From NCBI GenBank assembly GCA_963793645.1, contig CAWCAW010000009.1:144401-208400 (forward strand): a stretch of 64,000 nucleotides of DNA, given 5' to 3'. Positions 1-9,453 of this stretch are shown here, in pieces. The stretch's first letter is position 1; each line of letters begins with the position of its first letter. This DNA is from CAWCAW01 sp963793645 (GTDB lineage Bacteria; Actinomycetota; Acidimicrobiia; Acidimicrobiales; UBA8190). The notes beneath the pieces are model-generated. The model was not told where the DNA came from and searched no databases. It was given only the letters and a program-made list of their open reading frames with translations. The translations under genes were made by a program, and so were the position numbers.

Positions 1-543
1 ACACAGTTCATCCAGCTGGCCAACCAGATCGACGTACCCCTGCTCTTCCTGCAGAACACCACCGGCTACATGGTCGGCAAGGAATACGAGCAACGCGGCA
101 TCATCAAAGACGGCGCCAAGATGATCAACGCTGTTTCCAATTCCCGCGTGCCGCATCTGACCCTCAACATCGGCGCCTCGTACGGGGCCGGCAACTACGG
201 CATGTGCGGTCGCGCTTACAACCCGCGCTTCTTGTTCGCCTGGCCCAATGCCCGCTCGTCGGTCATGGGTCCCGCTCAGCTGGCCGGCGTGCTCTCCATC
301 GTGGCGCGCCAAGGCGCGCAATCGCGCGGTGAGTCCTTCGACGAAGAAGCCGACGCCACCATGCGCGCCGCCGTGGAAGCGCAGATCGAATCAGAGTCCC
401 TGCCACTGTTTCTCACCGGCCGTGTCTACGACGACGGCATCATCGATCCTCGCGACACGCGCACCGTTCTCGGCATGTGCCTATCGGTGGTCCACGGTGT
501 CCCCATCGCCGGCACGCGCGGCTACGGCGTTTTCCGGATGTGA
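1..543 (+). CDS. Acyl-CoA carboxylase carboxyltransferase (beta) subunit, 3' part
   Basis: This is the C-terminal 180 residues of a biotin-dependent carboxyltransferase; the gene begins before the window. The visible part has the family hallmarks LLFLQNTTGYMVG, the glycine-rich oxyanion segment GASYGAGNYGMCGRAY and the FAWPNARSSVMGP stretch, as in methylcrotonyl-CoA and geranyl-CoA carboxylase beta subunits. It would move the carboxyl group from carboxybiotin to a branched enoyl-CoA. It lies 13 bases upstream of the biotin-carrying alpha subunit, so the two form one enzyme. With AtuA and an acyl-CoA dehydrogenase downstream, a geranyl-CoA (AtuC-like) substrate is plausible, but methylcrotonyl-CoA cannot be excluded from sequence alone. 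Confidence 0.9.
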   Translation, partial: TQFIQLANQIDVPLLFLQNTTGYMVGKEYEQRGIIKDGAKMINAVSNSRVPHLTLNIGASYGAGNYGMCGRAYNPRFLFAWPNARSSVMGPAQLAGVLSIVARQGAQSRGESFDEEADATMRAAVEAQIESESLPLFLTGRVYDDGIIDPRDTRTVLGMCLSVVHGVPIAGTRGYGVFRM

Positions 544-556
544 GGACACTGCCGTC

Positions 557-2655
557 ATGATCAAGAAGTTGTTGGTGGCCAACCGCGGCGAGATTGCGCG
601 GCGCGTCATGCGCAGCGCCCGGCTCATGGGACTGACGTGTGTGGCGGTGTACTCGGACCCTGACGCCGGTGCTCCCCATGTGACCGAAGCCGACGAGGTG
701 GTGCGCCTGCCCGGCTCGTCTCCGTCCGAGACCTACCTCGATGTGGCCGCCGTCGTTCGCGCCGCGTTGTCGAGCGGGGCCGACGCCGTGCACCCCGGCT
801 ACGGCTTTCTCTCCGAGCATGCGGGATTCGCGCGAGCCTGCGGCGCGGCGGGACTCACCTTTGTCGGTCCTCCCCCCGAGGTCATCGAGACCATGGGGAG
901 CAAGCTGCATGCCAAGGCCCTGATGGCGGCCGCCGGCGTCGCCGTGCTGCCCACGGTAGAGATCCCGGCCGCAGGGAGCGGCTCGGCGGGATCCGGCGTC
1001 GTGGACGGCGCCGTGCTCGACGCGGCGCAGGCATTGGGGTGGCCCGTCCTCGTCAAGGCGTCGGCGGGCGGGGGCGGACGAGGCATGCGGGTGGTGTCGG
1101 GGCCCGACGAGCTGGCCGACGCCGTGGCGTCAGCCAGTCGAGAAGCGGCGTCTGCCTTCGGCGACGGCACCGTGTTCTTGGAGCCATATGTGTCGCGGCC
1201 TCGCCACGTCGAGGTGCAGATCCTCGGGGACACCCACGGCACCGTCGTCCATCTCTTCGAGCGCGAGTGCTCGATCCAACGCCGGCATCAGAAGATCATC
1301 GAGGAGTCACCGTCGCCCGCCGTCGACGAACCTCTGCGCGCCGAGCTGGGCGCGGCTGCCGTCAGCCGCGGCCCGCACCATCGGTTATGTCAACGCCGGC
1401 ACTGTCGAGTTCTTGTTGACCGGTGACGGCCGGTTTGCCTTCTTAGAGGTGAACACGCGCCTGCAGGTGGAACACCCCGTGACCGAGATGGTCACCGGCC
1501 TCGATCTGGTGCGCCTGCAGTTGCTCGTGGCCGACGGAGGGGCCCTCGGTCCCGAGGTGCTCGATGCCACCTTGCAGGGGCACGCCATCGAGGTGCGGCT
1601 CTATGCCGAGGACGCCACCAAGTCGTGGCAACCGTCAGCGGGAAGGCTGCAACGCTTCCGCGTGCCCGCGTCCGACAGCGGCGGCGGGGCGCAGGTCCGC
1701 GTGGATAGCGGTGTGGAGGACGGCTCGGAGGTGAGCCCGTTCTATGACCCCATGCTGGCCAAGGTCATCGCCTGGGCTCCCACCCGCGCCGAAGCGGCGG
1801 CGGCGCTGGCGGGCGCCCTGCAGCGATCCGAACTACACGGGGTGACCACCAACCGCGACTTGCTCGTTCGCATCCTGCGCCACCCTGAATTCGTGGCCGG
1901 CGACATCGACACGGGATTCCTGCAGCGTCACGATCCCGCCCAGCTCGGTGCTCCTCTGGCCGGCGCCGAAACCGAGCAGCTCCACGCCGTGGCGGCCGCT
2001 CTCGCCGCCCAGGCCCAGCGCCGGGCCGACGCCGTGGCGTTGGCGGGCATCCCGTCGGGGTGGCGCAACAACCATGCACGTGCGCAAAGCGTCAGCTACC
2101 GCGCCCCACGAGGAGCGCTCGAGATCGGGTATCGCTTTGACCGCACCGCTGACACCGCCGCGGTGTGGATCGACGGTGTCGAGCGGCCCGACATCGAGGT
2201 CACCTCGGCCTCGCCTGACATCGTGGCGCTCGCGCGTCGGCGGTGTCGGCCGCCGCTACCGCGTCCAGCGCCATGGCACCCACACGTGGGTCGATGGTCC
2301 TGACGGCTCGAGCGCCTTCGACGAGGTCGATCGCTTTCCGACCGTGGCCTCGCAACTGGCGGCGGGTTCATTGGTGGCACCGTTGCCCGGAACCGTCGTC
2401 AAGGTGGCTGTGGCGATAGGCGACACCGTCGAAGCCGGCACTGTACTTATGGCCATTGAGGCCATGAAGATGGAGCATGAGGTGCGAGCGCCGGGTGCCG
2501 GCGTCGTGACGGAAATCGATGTGGTGGCGGGCGACCAAGTCGAGACCGGTCGCGTTCTCGTCGTCATCGCGCCAGAGGGTGGGGCCGGGGATGGTGGGGC
2601 CGGGGATGGTGGGGCCGGGGATGGTGGGTCGGGAGATGGGGACCCGGCACGGTGA
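557..2655 (+). CDS. Acyl-CoA carboxylase alpha subunit (biotin carboxylase + biotin carrier), two frameshifts
   Basis: The product would be about 698 residues: biotin carboxylase N-terminal domain (KKLLVANRGEIARRVMR), ATP-grasp domain (KASAGGGGRGMR, ERECSIQRRHQKIIEE, VNTRLQVEHPVTE), carboxylase C-terminal domain, then a biotinyl domain with the biotinylation motif EAMKMEHE. The reading frame changes twice, near 1365 and near 2236. Removing one C at each place restores a canonical protein, and the total length then becomes a whole number of codons, so one-base insertions (sequence errors or recent mutations) are the simplest explanation. The gene ends in a Gly-Asp repeat tail and its TGA overlaps the GTG of the next gene (GTGA). 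It pairs with the upstream carboxyltransferase; AtuF or MccA type. Confidence 0.9.
2578..2635 (+). repeat. 15-bp tandem repeat in the 3' end of the carboxylase alpha gene
   Basis: About three and a half copies of a 15-base unit (GGTGGGGCCGGGGAT) lie after the biotinyl domain. They encode repeated GGAGD pentapeptides, a flexible acidic glycine tail that the family normally lacks. Such G-rich repeats are prone to length change by slippage. Confidence 0.8.
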
Positions 2656-4462
2656 CCGAAGGCGTCAACGGCGATGTGCTGCGCATCGCCAACTGCTCGG
2701 GCTTCTACGGCGACCGGCTGTCAGCGGCCCGAGAGATGGTCGACGGCGGGCCCATCGACGTCCTAACCGGTGACTACCTCGCCGAGCTCACCATGCTCAT
2801 CTTGTACAAGGCTCGCCAGCGCGACCATGCCCTCGGCTATGCCAGCACCTTCTACCGGCAGATGGAGGATGTCCTCGGCGACCTGCGTGGAGCGCGGCAT
2901 CAAGGTGGTGGCCAACGCCGGGCGGCGTCAATCCGTCGGGATTGGCCGAGGCGCTACGTGCTTTGGCCGCCCAGCTCGGCATCAACGCCGCTATCGCCCA
3001 TGTAGAAGGCGACGACATCTTGGCCGCGCTCCCCGTGCTGGCCGCCGATGGAGAGACACTTGCCCATCTCGATACGGGCGAGCCCTTGTTCGACAAGGGC
3101 CGTCAACCGGTGAGTGCCAATGTCTATCTGGGTGGGTTCGCCATTGCCGAAGCGTTGTCGGGAGGAGCCGACGTGGTGGTCACCGGCCGGGTCACCGACG
3201 CGTCCTTGGTGGTCGGCCCCGCTATCTGGCGCTTCGGCTGGGATCGAAGTGACCGGGACCGTCTGGCCGGTGCGGTCGCCATCGGTCATGTGCTCGAATG
3301 CGGGGCCCAGACCACCGGCGGCAACTACGCCTTTTTCTCCGAGGTCCCGGACCTGGAACACCCCGGTTTCCCCATCGCCGAGCTGCACGTCGACGGCTCG
3401 GCGGTCATCACCAAACACCCGGGTAGCGGGGGACTCGTATCGGTGGGGACGATCACGGCCCAACTCCTCTACGAGATCGGCTCGCCGCTCTATGCCAACC
3501 CCGACGTGGTAGCCGACTTCTCGACGATCCAGCTCGAACAGGTAGGTCGCCATCGGGTCAAAGTGAGCGGGGTACGGGGCCGACCCGCACCCGAGCGGCT
3601 CAAGGTATCGGTCAACCTCGTCGGGGGTTGGCGCAACACCATGACGTTCGTCCTCACCGGGCTGGACATCGAGGCCAAAGCGGCCCTGGTGCGACGCACG
3701 CTCGACGACATCTTGATCGGCGACGCCGCGGTGGCGGACTTGGACGTGCGACTGCTTCGCACGGACCGGCCCGACGCCCCGAGCAACGAGCAAGCCAGTG
3801 CCCAGCTGCGGGTAACGGTGAAGGACCCTGATCCCGACAAGGTCGGGCGAAAGTTCTCGCGGGCGGTGACCGAGCTGGCGCTGGCCAGCTATCCCGGCTT
3901 CTACCTGACCTCTCCTCCTGGAGATGCCGTCGCCTACGGCGTGTACTGGCCCACGTTGGTGCCGGCCGACACTGTCGACCAAGTCGTCGTGCACGACGAC
4001 GGGCGGCGCGTGTCGGTGCCGGTGTCGCCACCGGAGACCGCTCCCCTGTCGTCACCGCAGCCCGCTCCCCTGTCACCCGACGCGGCGATCACTTCCGGAG
4101 CGCGCCAACGGGTGCCACTGGGGACGATCATCGGGGCCCGCTCGGGTGACAAAGGCGGCAACGCCAACGTCGGGTTGTGGGCCCGCAGCGATCTCGCCTA
4201 CCGGTGGTTGGCAGGCGAGATGACCATGGCCCGATTCAAAGAGCTGCTCCCCGAGGCCGCCGACTTAGCCGTCGACCGCTACGAGCTCCCCAACTTGCGG
4301 GCACTGAATTTCGTCGTCCACGACATCCTCGGCGAGGGCGTAGCCTCATCGACTCGGCCCGACCCGCAGGCCAAGAGCCTGGGCGAGTATCTGCGGTGCC
4401 GCCTGGTGGACGTGCCCGTCGAACTACTCACCGAGGAGCAGGGCGGCAGCGGCGACCATTGA
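2652..4462 (+). CDS. atuA: AtuA-family acyclic terpene utilization protein, two frameshifts
   Basis: About 602 residues of the AtuA/DUF1446 family, which in Pseudomonas is part of the citronellol/geraniol utilization cluster; its chemistry is not established. The N-terminal part has LRIANCSGFYGDR and the conserved DVLTGDYLAELTM, then CVERGIKVVANAG, NPSGLAEALR and VVVTGRVTDAS; the C-terminal region has GARSGDKGGNANVGLWAR, typical of the family's second domain. Frame changes occur near 2890 and near 2930; in each case one extra base (the second in a G run) explains them, and the corrected length is a whole number of codons. The GTG start overlaps the stop of the carboxylase gene, indicating translational coupling. 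The context supports terpenoid or branched-chain acyl-CoA degradation. Confidence 0.88.
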
Positions 4463-4487
4463 GCCCATCGGCGCCCAATGGCCGCGG

Positions 4488-4536
4488 CGCCAACGAACAC
4501 CCACGCCAAGCGAATACCCACGCCAACGAACACCGA
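4488..4536. repeat. Three imperfect 16-17 bp repeats between atuA and the acyl-CoA dehydrogenase
   Basis: Units at 4488-4503, 4504-4520 and 4521-4536 share the core CGCCAA-CGAA-ACCCA. They fill the intergenic gap just before the next gene's start codon. I see no coding or clear operator role; they may be a protein binding site or a slippage product. Confidence 0.6.
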
Positions 4537-4547
4537 CAAGGACCGAC

Positions 4548-5702
4548 ATGGACTTCAACGAGACCGAAGAACAGAAGATGCTGCGCGAAGCAGTGGGATC
4601 GGTGGCCGCCAAGTTCGGACACACGTATTTCACCGAGGCGGCCCGCGCCGAGCGCAAATCCGACGAGCTCTGGAACGAGCTCGGTGCCGCCGGCTACCTC
4701 GGGGTCAACGTGCCCGAAGAGTACGGCGGCGGCGGCATGGGAATCGCCGAGCTGGCCATCGTGATGGAAGAGCTCTCCGCCAACGGATGCCCGTTGCTGC
4801 TGCTGGTGGTGTCGCCCGCCATCTGCGCCACCATCATCGCCAATTTCGGCACCGACGCTCAGAAGGCAAAGTGGCTGCCCGGCTTTGCCACCGGTGAGCT
4901 CAAGATGGCATTCGCCATCACCGAGCCCGACGCCGGGTCCAACTCCCACAACATCTCGACGGCGGCGGCACGCGACGGCGACATCTACCGCTTGCGGGGG
5001 ACGAAGTACTACATCTCCGGTGCCGACGAGGCGCAGGCCGTGCTGGTGGTGACGCGTACGGGCGTGGACGAGTCAACCGGGCGAGCCAAGTTGTCGTTGC
5101 TCGTCGTCGACCTCGACAGCCCCGGCGTGGAGATGACGGTCATCCCTGTTGAGATCGTGGCGCCCGAGAAGCAGTTCACCTTGTTCTTCGATAACGTCGA
5201 AGTCCCCGCCGACCACCTCATCGGCACCGAGGGCGACGGCTTACGCCAGGTGTTCTTGGGGCTCAACCCCGAACGCATCATGTCCGCCGCCATGGCCAAC
5301 GGCCTCGGGCGCTACGCCTTGGACAAGGCGGCCGCCTATGCCCGCGACCGTCAGGTATGGGGCACCCCCATCGGTCGGCATCAAGGCATTGCCCACCCAC
5401 TGGCCAAGGCCAAGATCGAAGTGGAACTGGCCCGACTCATGTGTCAAAAGGCGGCGTGGGCCAATGACAACGGTCTCGATGCCGGCGCGGAAGCCAACAT
5501 GGCCAAGTACGCAGGCGCCGAGGCTGCCTTGGGCGCGCTCGATCAGGCCATCCAGACCTTGGGCGGCAACGGCATGTCGTCGGAGTACGGGCTCGCCGAT
5601 ATCTGGGGCATGACGCGGCTGCTACGCATCGCGCCGGTGAGCCGCGAGATGATTCTCAACTTCGTGGCCCAACACTCCCTGCATCTGCCCAAGTCCTACT
5701 GA
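4548..5702 (+). CDS. Acyl-CoA dehydrogenase (citronellyl-CoA dehydrogenase-like)
   Basis: A complete 384-residue FAD-dependent acyl-CoA dehydrogenase. It has the FAD/substrate signature MAFAITEPDAGSNSHN (near residue 125), the YYISGADEAQA substrate loop and the C-terminal family signature QTLGGNGMSSEYG. It introduces the alpha-beta double bond into an acyl-CoA. Its place directly after the carboxylase subunits and AtuA suits AtuD, which acts one step before geranyl-CoA carboxylase; isovaleryl-CoA or another branched acyl-CoA is the alternative. The start ATG at 4548 lies after short direct repeats without a strong ribosome site. Confidence 0.88.
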   Translation: MDFNETEEQKMLREAVGSVAAKFGHTYFTEAARAERKSDELWNELGAAGYLGVNVPEEYGGGGMGIAELAIVMEELSANGCPLLLLVVSPAICATIIANFGTDAQKAKWLPGFATGELKMAFAITEPDAGSNSHNISTAAARDGDIYRLRGTKYYISGADEAQAVLVVTRTGVDESTGRAKLSLLVVDLDSPGVEMTVIPVEIVAPEKQFTLFFDNVEVPADHLIGTEGDGLRQVFLGLNPERIMSAAMANGLGRYALDKAAAYARDRQVWGTPIGRHQGIAHPLAKAKIEVELARLMCQKAAWANDNGLDAGAEANMAKYAGAEAALGALDQAIQTLGGNGMSSEYGLADIWGMTRLLRIAPVSREMILNFVAQHSLHLPKSY

Positions 5703-5716
5703 CCACTAGTGGCGGT

Positions 5717-5732
5717 GGCTCGCGGGCGAGCC
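5717..5732. terminator. GC-rich hairpin between convergent genes
   Basis: GGCTCGC-GG-GCGAGCC is a perfect 7-bp inverted repeat placed 15 bases after the acyl-CoA dehydrogenase stop and before the end of the opposing DUF169 gene. It has no U tract, so it would be an atypical bidirectional terminator at best. Confidence 0.4.
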
Positions 5733-5766
5733 CCCGTGGCGAGACGGCAGGGCGAGACGGCGGGGA

Positions 5767-6510
5767 TCAGGCGAAACGGCGGGCGTCTTCGGCGGCGTAC
5801 TTGGCCACCACGGTGTCAACCGCCGCGGTCCGTTCGACAGCGTCGACCACCTCGCCGAGGCGCTCCCCGGGAAGCGCCACGGTCATCTCGTCGGCCCGCA
5901 TGCCGGTGCGCGCCCGGCTCAATGCGCACCCGACGCTGGCCACCACCGCACCGTCGTTACTCGCCAGCGGGATGATGTGACATTGCGGCTTGCCCTCGAT
6001 GCGCAGACCAGGCAGGGCGTCGGACAGCACCATGAGCTGGCGACCGTTGACCCGCAGGAGCACGACGTCGGGAACTTCGGTGGACTGCTCGAGCGGCCCG
6101 TAGGTGATGGCCTCAGGACGCGTGGCGAGGGCGGGGATGCCGGCCACCATCTCGCCGGTCACCCATCCTGATTCGAGTAGGGCGGCAACGTCGCCGTTGC
6201 CGGCGACCTCTTCGAGCGTCTTGAGCCCGTGCGTGAAACTGCCGACCGAGCAGTTGCCGTGGTCGGCCGGGGCGGTGGAGAAACTGCGCTCAACGGCGCG
6301 CACCCAAAACACGCACCCGGCCGGTACCCGTCCACTGCGCCCGTCGGCGGCGGGCTCGGACATGGGCTCGTCGAAGGCAGGCACGCCGGCCGGAGCCTCC
6401 GACGAGAAGGAGATGGCGACGGGGGGCACAGCCAGGTGCAAGGCCGAGGTGAGAGCCTTGGCCAGGGCCGACGGATCGGCGGAGGATGTCGATGTGGAGG
6501 GAGGCGTCAT
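5767..6510 (-). CDS. DUF169 family protein
   Basis: A 247-residue protein of the DUF169 family, whose biochemical role is not known. Conserved-looking segments are the alanine/proline N-terminal stretch VPPVAISFSS, CVFWVRAVERSFSTAPADHGNCSVGSFTHG with paired cysteines, and the C-terminal SNDGAVVASVGCALSRARTGMRADEMTVALPGERL. The retained cysteines could bind a metal or cofactor, but this is inference. The ATG at 6510 is chosen because the 18 residues upstream of it are not family-like. It points toward the acyl-CoA dehydrogenase gene (convergent) and is followed upstream by yjbQ on the same strand. Confidence 0.75.
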   Translation of the reverse strand: MTPPSTSTSSADPSALAKALTSALHLAVPPVAISFSSEAPAGVPAFDEPMSEPAADGRSGRVPAGCVFWVRAVERSFSTAPADHGNCSVGSFTHGLKTLEEVAGNGDVAALLESGWVTGEMVAGIPALATRPEAITYGPLEQSTEVPDVVLLRVNGRQLMVLSDALPGLRIEGKPQCHIIPLASNDGAVVASVGCALSRARTGMRADEMTVALPGERLGEVVDAVERTAAVDTVVAKYAAEDARRFA

Positions 6511-6573
6511 GGGCCCATCTTCGACGTCCCCGGCGCTGCGCACAAGGCGAGCCATGCGACACAACGCCCGGAG

Positions 6574-6969
6574 CTACAAAAAGCTCAGTCTCACCTGCCG
6601 ACGCGGGTTGTCAGCGTTGGTGTCCACCAACACGATGCGCTGCCAGGGGCCCAGGGCCACGGTGCCGGCCATCACCGGAACCACCAATGACGGGGAGACA
6701 AGCACCGGAAGCAGGTGATCGGCGCCATGGCTGGTCGAGCCATGGCGGTGCCGATAGGAGATGTCTTTCGGCAGCCAGCGTCGCAGTGCCTCGTCGAGGT
6801 CCTCTTCCGATCCCGACCCGAGCTCCATGACAGCGATGCCGGCGGTGGCATGGGGAGCAAACACCGAACACAGCCCATCGCCCCGATGCACACAGAAGTC
6901 GGCGACGTCATCGGTGAGGTCTACGACGCGCCGATGGGCGGTGTCGACGGTGATCGCGACAGAGTCCAT
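6574..6969 (-). CDS. yjbQ: YjbQ family protein (UPF0047, secondary thiamine-phosphate synthase type)
   Basis: A 131-residue single-domain protein. It carries the family's key motifs: FAPHATAGIAVMELG, a central YRHRHGSTSHGADHLLPVLVSPS with the metal-binding histidines, and the C-terminal GPWQRIVLVDTN. Family members form trimers and have weak thiamine-phosphate synthase activity; the physiological role is unsettled. The start MDSVAITV was preferred over a longer frame because the upstream residues are Arg/Gly-rich shadow sequence. It sits between DUF169 and glutathione peroxidase genes on the same strand. Confidence 0.85.
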   Translation of the reverse strand: MDSVAITVDTAHRRVVDLTDDVADFCVHRGDGLCSVFAPHATAGIAVMELGSGSEEDLDEALRRWLPKDISYRHRHGSTSHGADHLLPVLVSPSLVVPVMAGTVALGPWQRIVLVDTNADNPRRQVRLSFL

Positions 6970-7010
6970 GGTCGGCGTGGGAACGGGGCCGCCCGAGTCA
7001 GTCGCCGGCC

Positions 7011-7499
7011 TTAAGGCAAGGCGGCCACGACGGCGGCCACCAGACCGGCATCCTCGGGTTCCACCCCGGGGCGGAACCGGGCCACCACGTCGCCGTCGGC
7101 GCCCACGAGGAACTTCTCGAAGTTCCACTGGATGTCACCGGCGTCGCCATCGGCGTCGGCGGACTCGGTGAGGGTGGCATAAAGGGGATGGCGCCCGTCG
7201 CCGTTCACCTCGATCTTCTCGAAAAGCGGAAACGTCACCCCGTAGTTCACCGAGCAGAATTGGGCGATCTCGTCGGCATCGCCGGGCTCCTGCTCGAGGA
7301 ATTGGTTGCAAGGGAAGCCGAGGACCGAGAACCCTCGGTCGCCGTAGGTGTCCTGCAGGGTCTGCAGACCGGCGTACTGCGGGGTCAGCCCGCAGCGGGA
7401 GGCGACGTTGACGAGGAGCAGCGCCTTGCCTTTGTACGGGGCCAACGACGATGGCTCGCCACCGAGGGTGTGGATGGGGATGTCGTAGATGTCGCTCAC
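7011..7499 (-). CDS. Glutathione peroxidase family thiol peroxidase
   Basis: A 162-residue GPx-fold peroxidase. The catalytic tetrad is recognisable: peroxidatic cysteine in NVASRCGLTPQY, Gln in GFPCNQF, and Trp-Asn in IQWNFEKFLV. Cys rather than selenocysteine is present, and actinobacterial members usually take electrons from thioredoxin. The GTG start at 7499 is supported by GGGAGGAA about nine bases upstream on the minus strand; longer frames are not family-like. Cytosolic protection against peroxides is the expected role. Confidence 0.9.
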   Translation of the reverse strand: MSDIYDIPIHTLGGEPSSLAPYKGKALLLVNVASRCGLTPQYAGLQTLQDTYGDRGFSVLGFPCNQFLEQEPGDADEIAQFCSVNYGVTFPLFEKIEVNGDGRHPLYATLTESADADGDAGDIQWNFEKFLVGADGDVVARFRPGVEPEDAGLVAAVVAALP

Positions 7500-7554
7500 A
7501 GCGTGATTCCTCCCGAAGCTCTGGCCCAGTGCGGCACTGTACGTTGAAGACCTT

Positions 7555-7839
7555 ATGGCCGACATCACCGTCTCGGCGCGCCCCGACAAGGGATTCGACG
7601 TCGAGGTGCACAATGGGCAGGTCACGACGCACCATGTCGTCACGGTGCCCCCGGACCTGGCCAGAAAACTCGGCATGGCCGACACCGACGCTGAGCGGGC
7701 CCGACTCGTCCATCTTTCGTTCGAGTTCCTCCTCGAGCGCGAGCCGGCCCATTCCATCCTGAGCCGTTTCGACCTGGACGTCATTTCCGGCTATTTCCCC
7801 GCCTACCCCGCCGAGATCTCGCGGCGCTTATCGCTGTAG
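7555..7839 (+). CDS. Conserved hypothetical small protein (94 aa)
   Basis: A 94-residue soluble acidic protein starting MADITVSARPDKGFDVEV and ending in FPAYPAEISRRLSL. I recognise no domain. The composition and codon use look like a real gene, it is divergent from the peroxidase gene with 55 bases between starts, and it is convergent with the HAD phosphatase gene. TACGTT nine bases before the ATG could be a -10 box for a near-leaderless transcript. Function unknown. Confidence 0.7.
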   Translation: MADITVSARPDKGFDVEVHNGQVTTHHVVTVPPDLARKLGMADTDAERARLVHLSFEFLLEREPAHSILSRFDLDVISGYFPAYPAEISRRLSL

Positions 7840-7847
7840 CGACGCTC

Positions 7848-8549
7848 TCAGCTAGGCACGGGGTCGGTCGCCGCCAGCTGGAGCTGGCCCCACCAACGGT
7901 CGTCGACATCCTCCAGGGACCGCAGCACGGCATCGGCGTCGCCGCAGCGGTGGACATCGCTGTGCGCGCCTTGCTCGGGCACGGCTACACACGTCATGCC
8001 GGCCGCTTTGGCGCTTTGCACCCCGGCCGGGGCGTCCTCGAACACCACGCAGCGGTCGGGGGCGACGCCGAGGAGGCGCGCCGCGGTGAGGAAGACGGCG
8101 GGATCAGGTTTTCCGGCCTTTTCGTCCTCGGCTGAGCACACGACTCGAAATGTGCCCGCAGGAAAAGCCCGCGCCACCACCACGTCGATGAGGCGGCGCG
8201 GCGACGATGATGCCAGCGCCATGGGCAACGACTTTTGTGCGAAGAAGTCGAGGACATGGCGGGCGCCGGCCTTGAGCACCAGGCGGTCTTCGAGCAGACG
8301 GGCCACCGCCTCGATCACCTCAGCGGCGACGGCGGCGGGCGACGGTCCCTCCCAGGGGTACTGGCGAAACCAGTACGCAGCCACCTCGCCGACGAAGTTG
8401 CCTTTGGTGCGCTGACACATCTCGACGGTCAGGGGCACTGCGTAGCGTCCGAAGACATCGATCTCCGCCTCGTGCCACAGAGGCTCGGAGTCGATGAGGA
8501 GGCCGTCCATGTCGAACACCACGGCGTCGAAGCGGGCGGCACCGCTCAT
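7848..8549 (-). CDS. HAD-superfamily phosphatase (beta-phosphoglucomutase/YniC-like)
   Basis: A 233-residue HAD subfamily IA protein. Motif I is VVFDMDGLLIDSEPLWH with the nucleophile and acid/base aspartates; motif II is the Ser in LASSSPRR; the motif III Lys is in EDEKAGKPDPAVF; motif IV is CVVFEDAPAGVQSA. The helical cap lies between motifs I and II. This arrangement is shared by beta-phosphoglucomutases and sugar-phosphate phosphatases such as YniC; the exact substrate cannot be read from sequence. The ATG at 8549 gives the usual family length. Confidence 0.88.
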   Translation of the reverse strand: MSGAARFDAVVFDMDGLLIDSEPLWHEAEIDVFGRYAVPLTVEMCQRTKGNFVGEVAAYWFRQYPWEGPSPAAVAAEVIEAVARLLEDRLVLKAGARHVLDFFAQKSLPMALASSSPRRLIDVVVARAFPAGTFRVVCSAEDEKAGKPDPAVFLTAARLLGVAPDRCVVFEDAPAGVQSAKAAGMTCVAVPEQGAHSDVHRCGDADAVLRSLEDVDDRWWGQLQLAATDPVPS

Positions 8550-8569
8550 CGGCTCATCGGCTTTTCTGC

Positions 8570-9328
8570 TTATCCGCCCAAGATGTTCACCGCTCGCGAC
8601 ACGACGAGGGCGACGGTCAACAGCGATGCCAACGACTGGATCATCATAAGCAGCTTGGCCCACGCCGTGAGCGGCATGGTGTCGGTCGGGCTGAAGGCGG
8701 TGGCGTTGGTGAACGACGTGTAAAGGTAGTCAAAGAAGGTAGGAGTCCATCCGAGCGGGGCGGCTTGCGGCGTTCCCATCTGCGGGAACAAGAAATCGGG
8801 ATGGCGGCGCTCGGCGTGCTGGCGGGCCACGGGGCCGCCCCGGTCGAGCTCCCAGTACCACAGGGCGAAGACGATGACATTGGTGATCCAGATCGGTACC
8901 GATGCATAGACGAGCGTGCGCCCACCGGCCTTGGTGCCGTCGAGGAGGTCGTTGACGAGCTCGGCCAGCGACACCACGTTGGCCACGTTGATGAGGGCGA
9001 TGAGCGCGATGGCGAACGCTCGGATCTGTGAGGAGTCCCGCGTCGACGAGTTGAGGTGGGCGATGGTGATGGAAATAAGCAACAGCGCCTCGAGGACGGG
9101 GATCAGCCAGTTGGGCCCGAGGCCCAAGATGAGCCGATGAGGCAGCACCACGAAAAGGGCGATGGTGCCCAGCACGGCCAGCGATGCCGGCCAGCGAGGC
9201 TCGTGGCGCGACGGCCAGCCCCAGGCTGCTTGCCGGTCACCGTCGGCGTCAGACCGGGGCCGGCGATCTCCCCCATCGGTCTGTGGTCTCGGTGTTTGTC
9301 CGTCCTCGGGGGGCGTTGGCCCGGCCAT
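8570..9328 (-). CDS. DUF1345-like multi-pass membrane protein
   Basis: A 252-residue membrane protein. A charged cytoplasmic N terminus of about 45 residues is followed by roughly five hydrophobic segments (LAVLGTIALFVVLPHR, WLIPVLEALLLISITI, IRAFAIALIALINVANVV, PIWITNVIVFALWYWEL and the C-terminal LLMMIQSLASLLTVALVV). Between the last two is FFDYLYTSFTNATAFSPTD, which resembles the pore-like loop seen in DUF1345 and two-TM potassium channel-like proteins. The ATG at 9328 is preceded by GGAGGAAG. Transport function is inference. It is divergent from the secreted-repeat lipoprotein gene. Confidence 0.75.
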   Translation of the reverse strand: MAGPTPPEDGQTPRPQTDGGDRRPRSDADGDRQAAWGWPSRHEPRWPASLAVLGTIALFVVLPHRLILGLGPNWLIPVLEALLLISITIAHLNSSTRDSSQIRAFAIALIALINVANVVSLAELVNDLLDGTKAGGRTLVYASVPIWITNVIVFALWYWELDRGGPVARQHAERRHPDFLFPQMGTPQAAPLGWTPTFFDYLYTSFTNATAFSPTDTMPLTAWAKLLMMIQSLASLLTVALVVSRAVNILGG

Positions 9329-9453
9329 CGCTTCCTCCAGCACGACCCGTTGCGGCGAGTCTGCCAGGCACGATCGCCCGCCGGTGCGACCCACCGCCCG
9401 GAGCCGCGTTGAACAGCGTCGATCCCTCATCCGTAGTCTTTGGAGAACGCACC

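Noticed and set aside
2954..3994. 346-codon minus-strand frame
   Set aside because: Antisense to atuA and without family motifs.
7380..7410. Selenocysteine in glutathione peroxidase
   Set aside because: The active-site codon encodes cysteine (SRCGLTPQ); no TGA or SECIS-like element.
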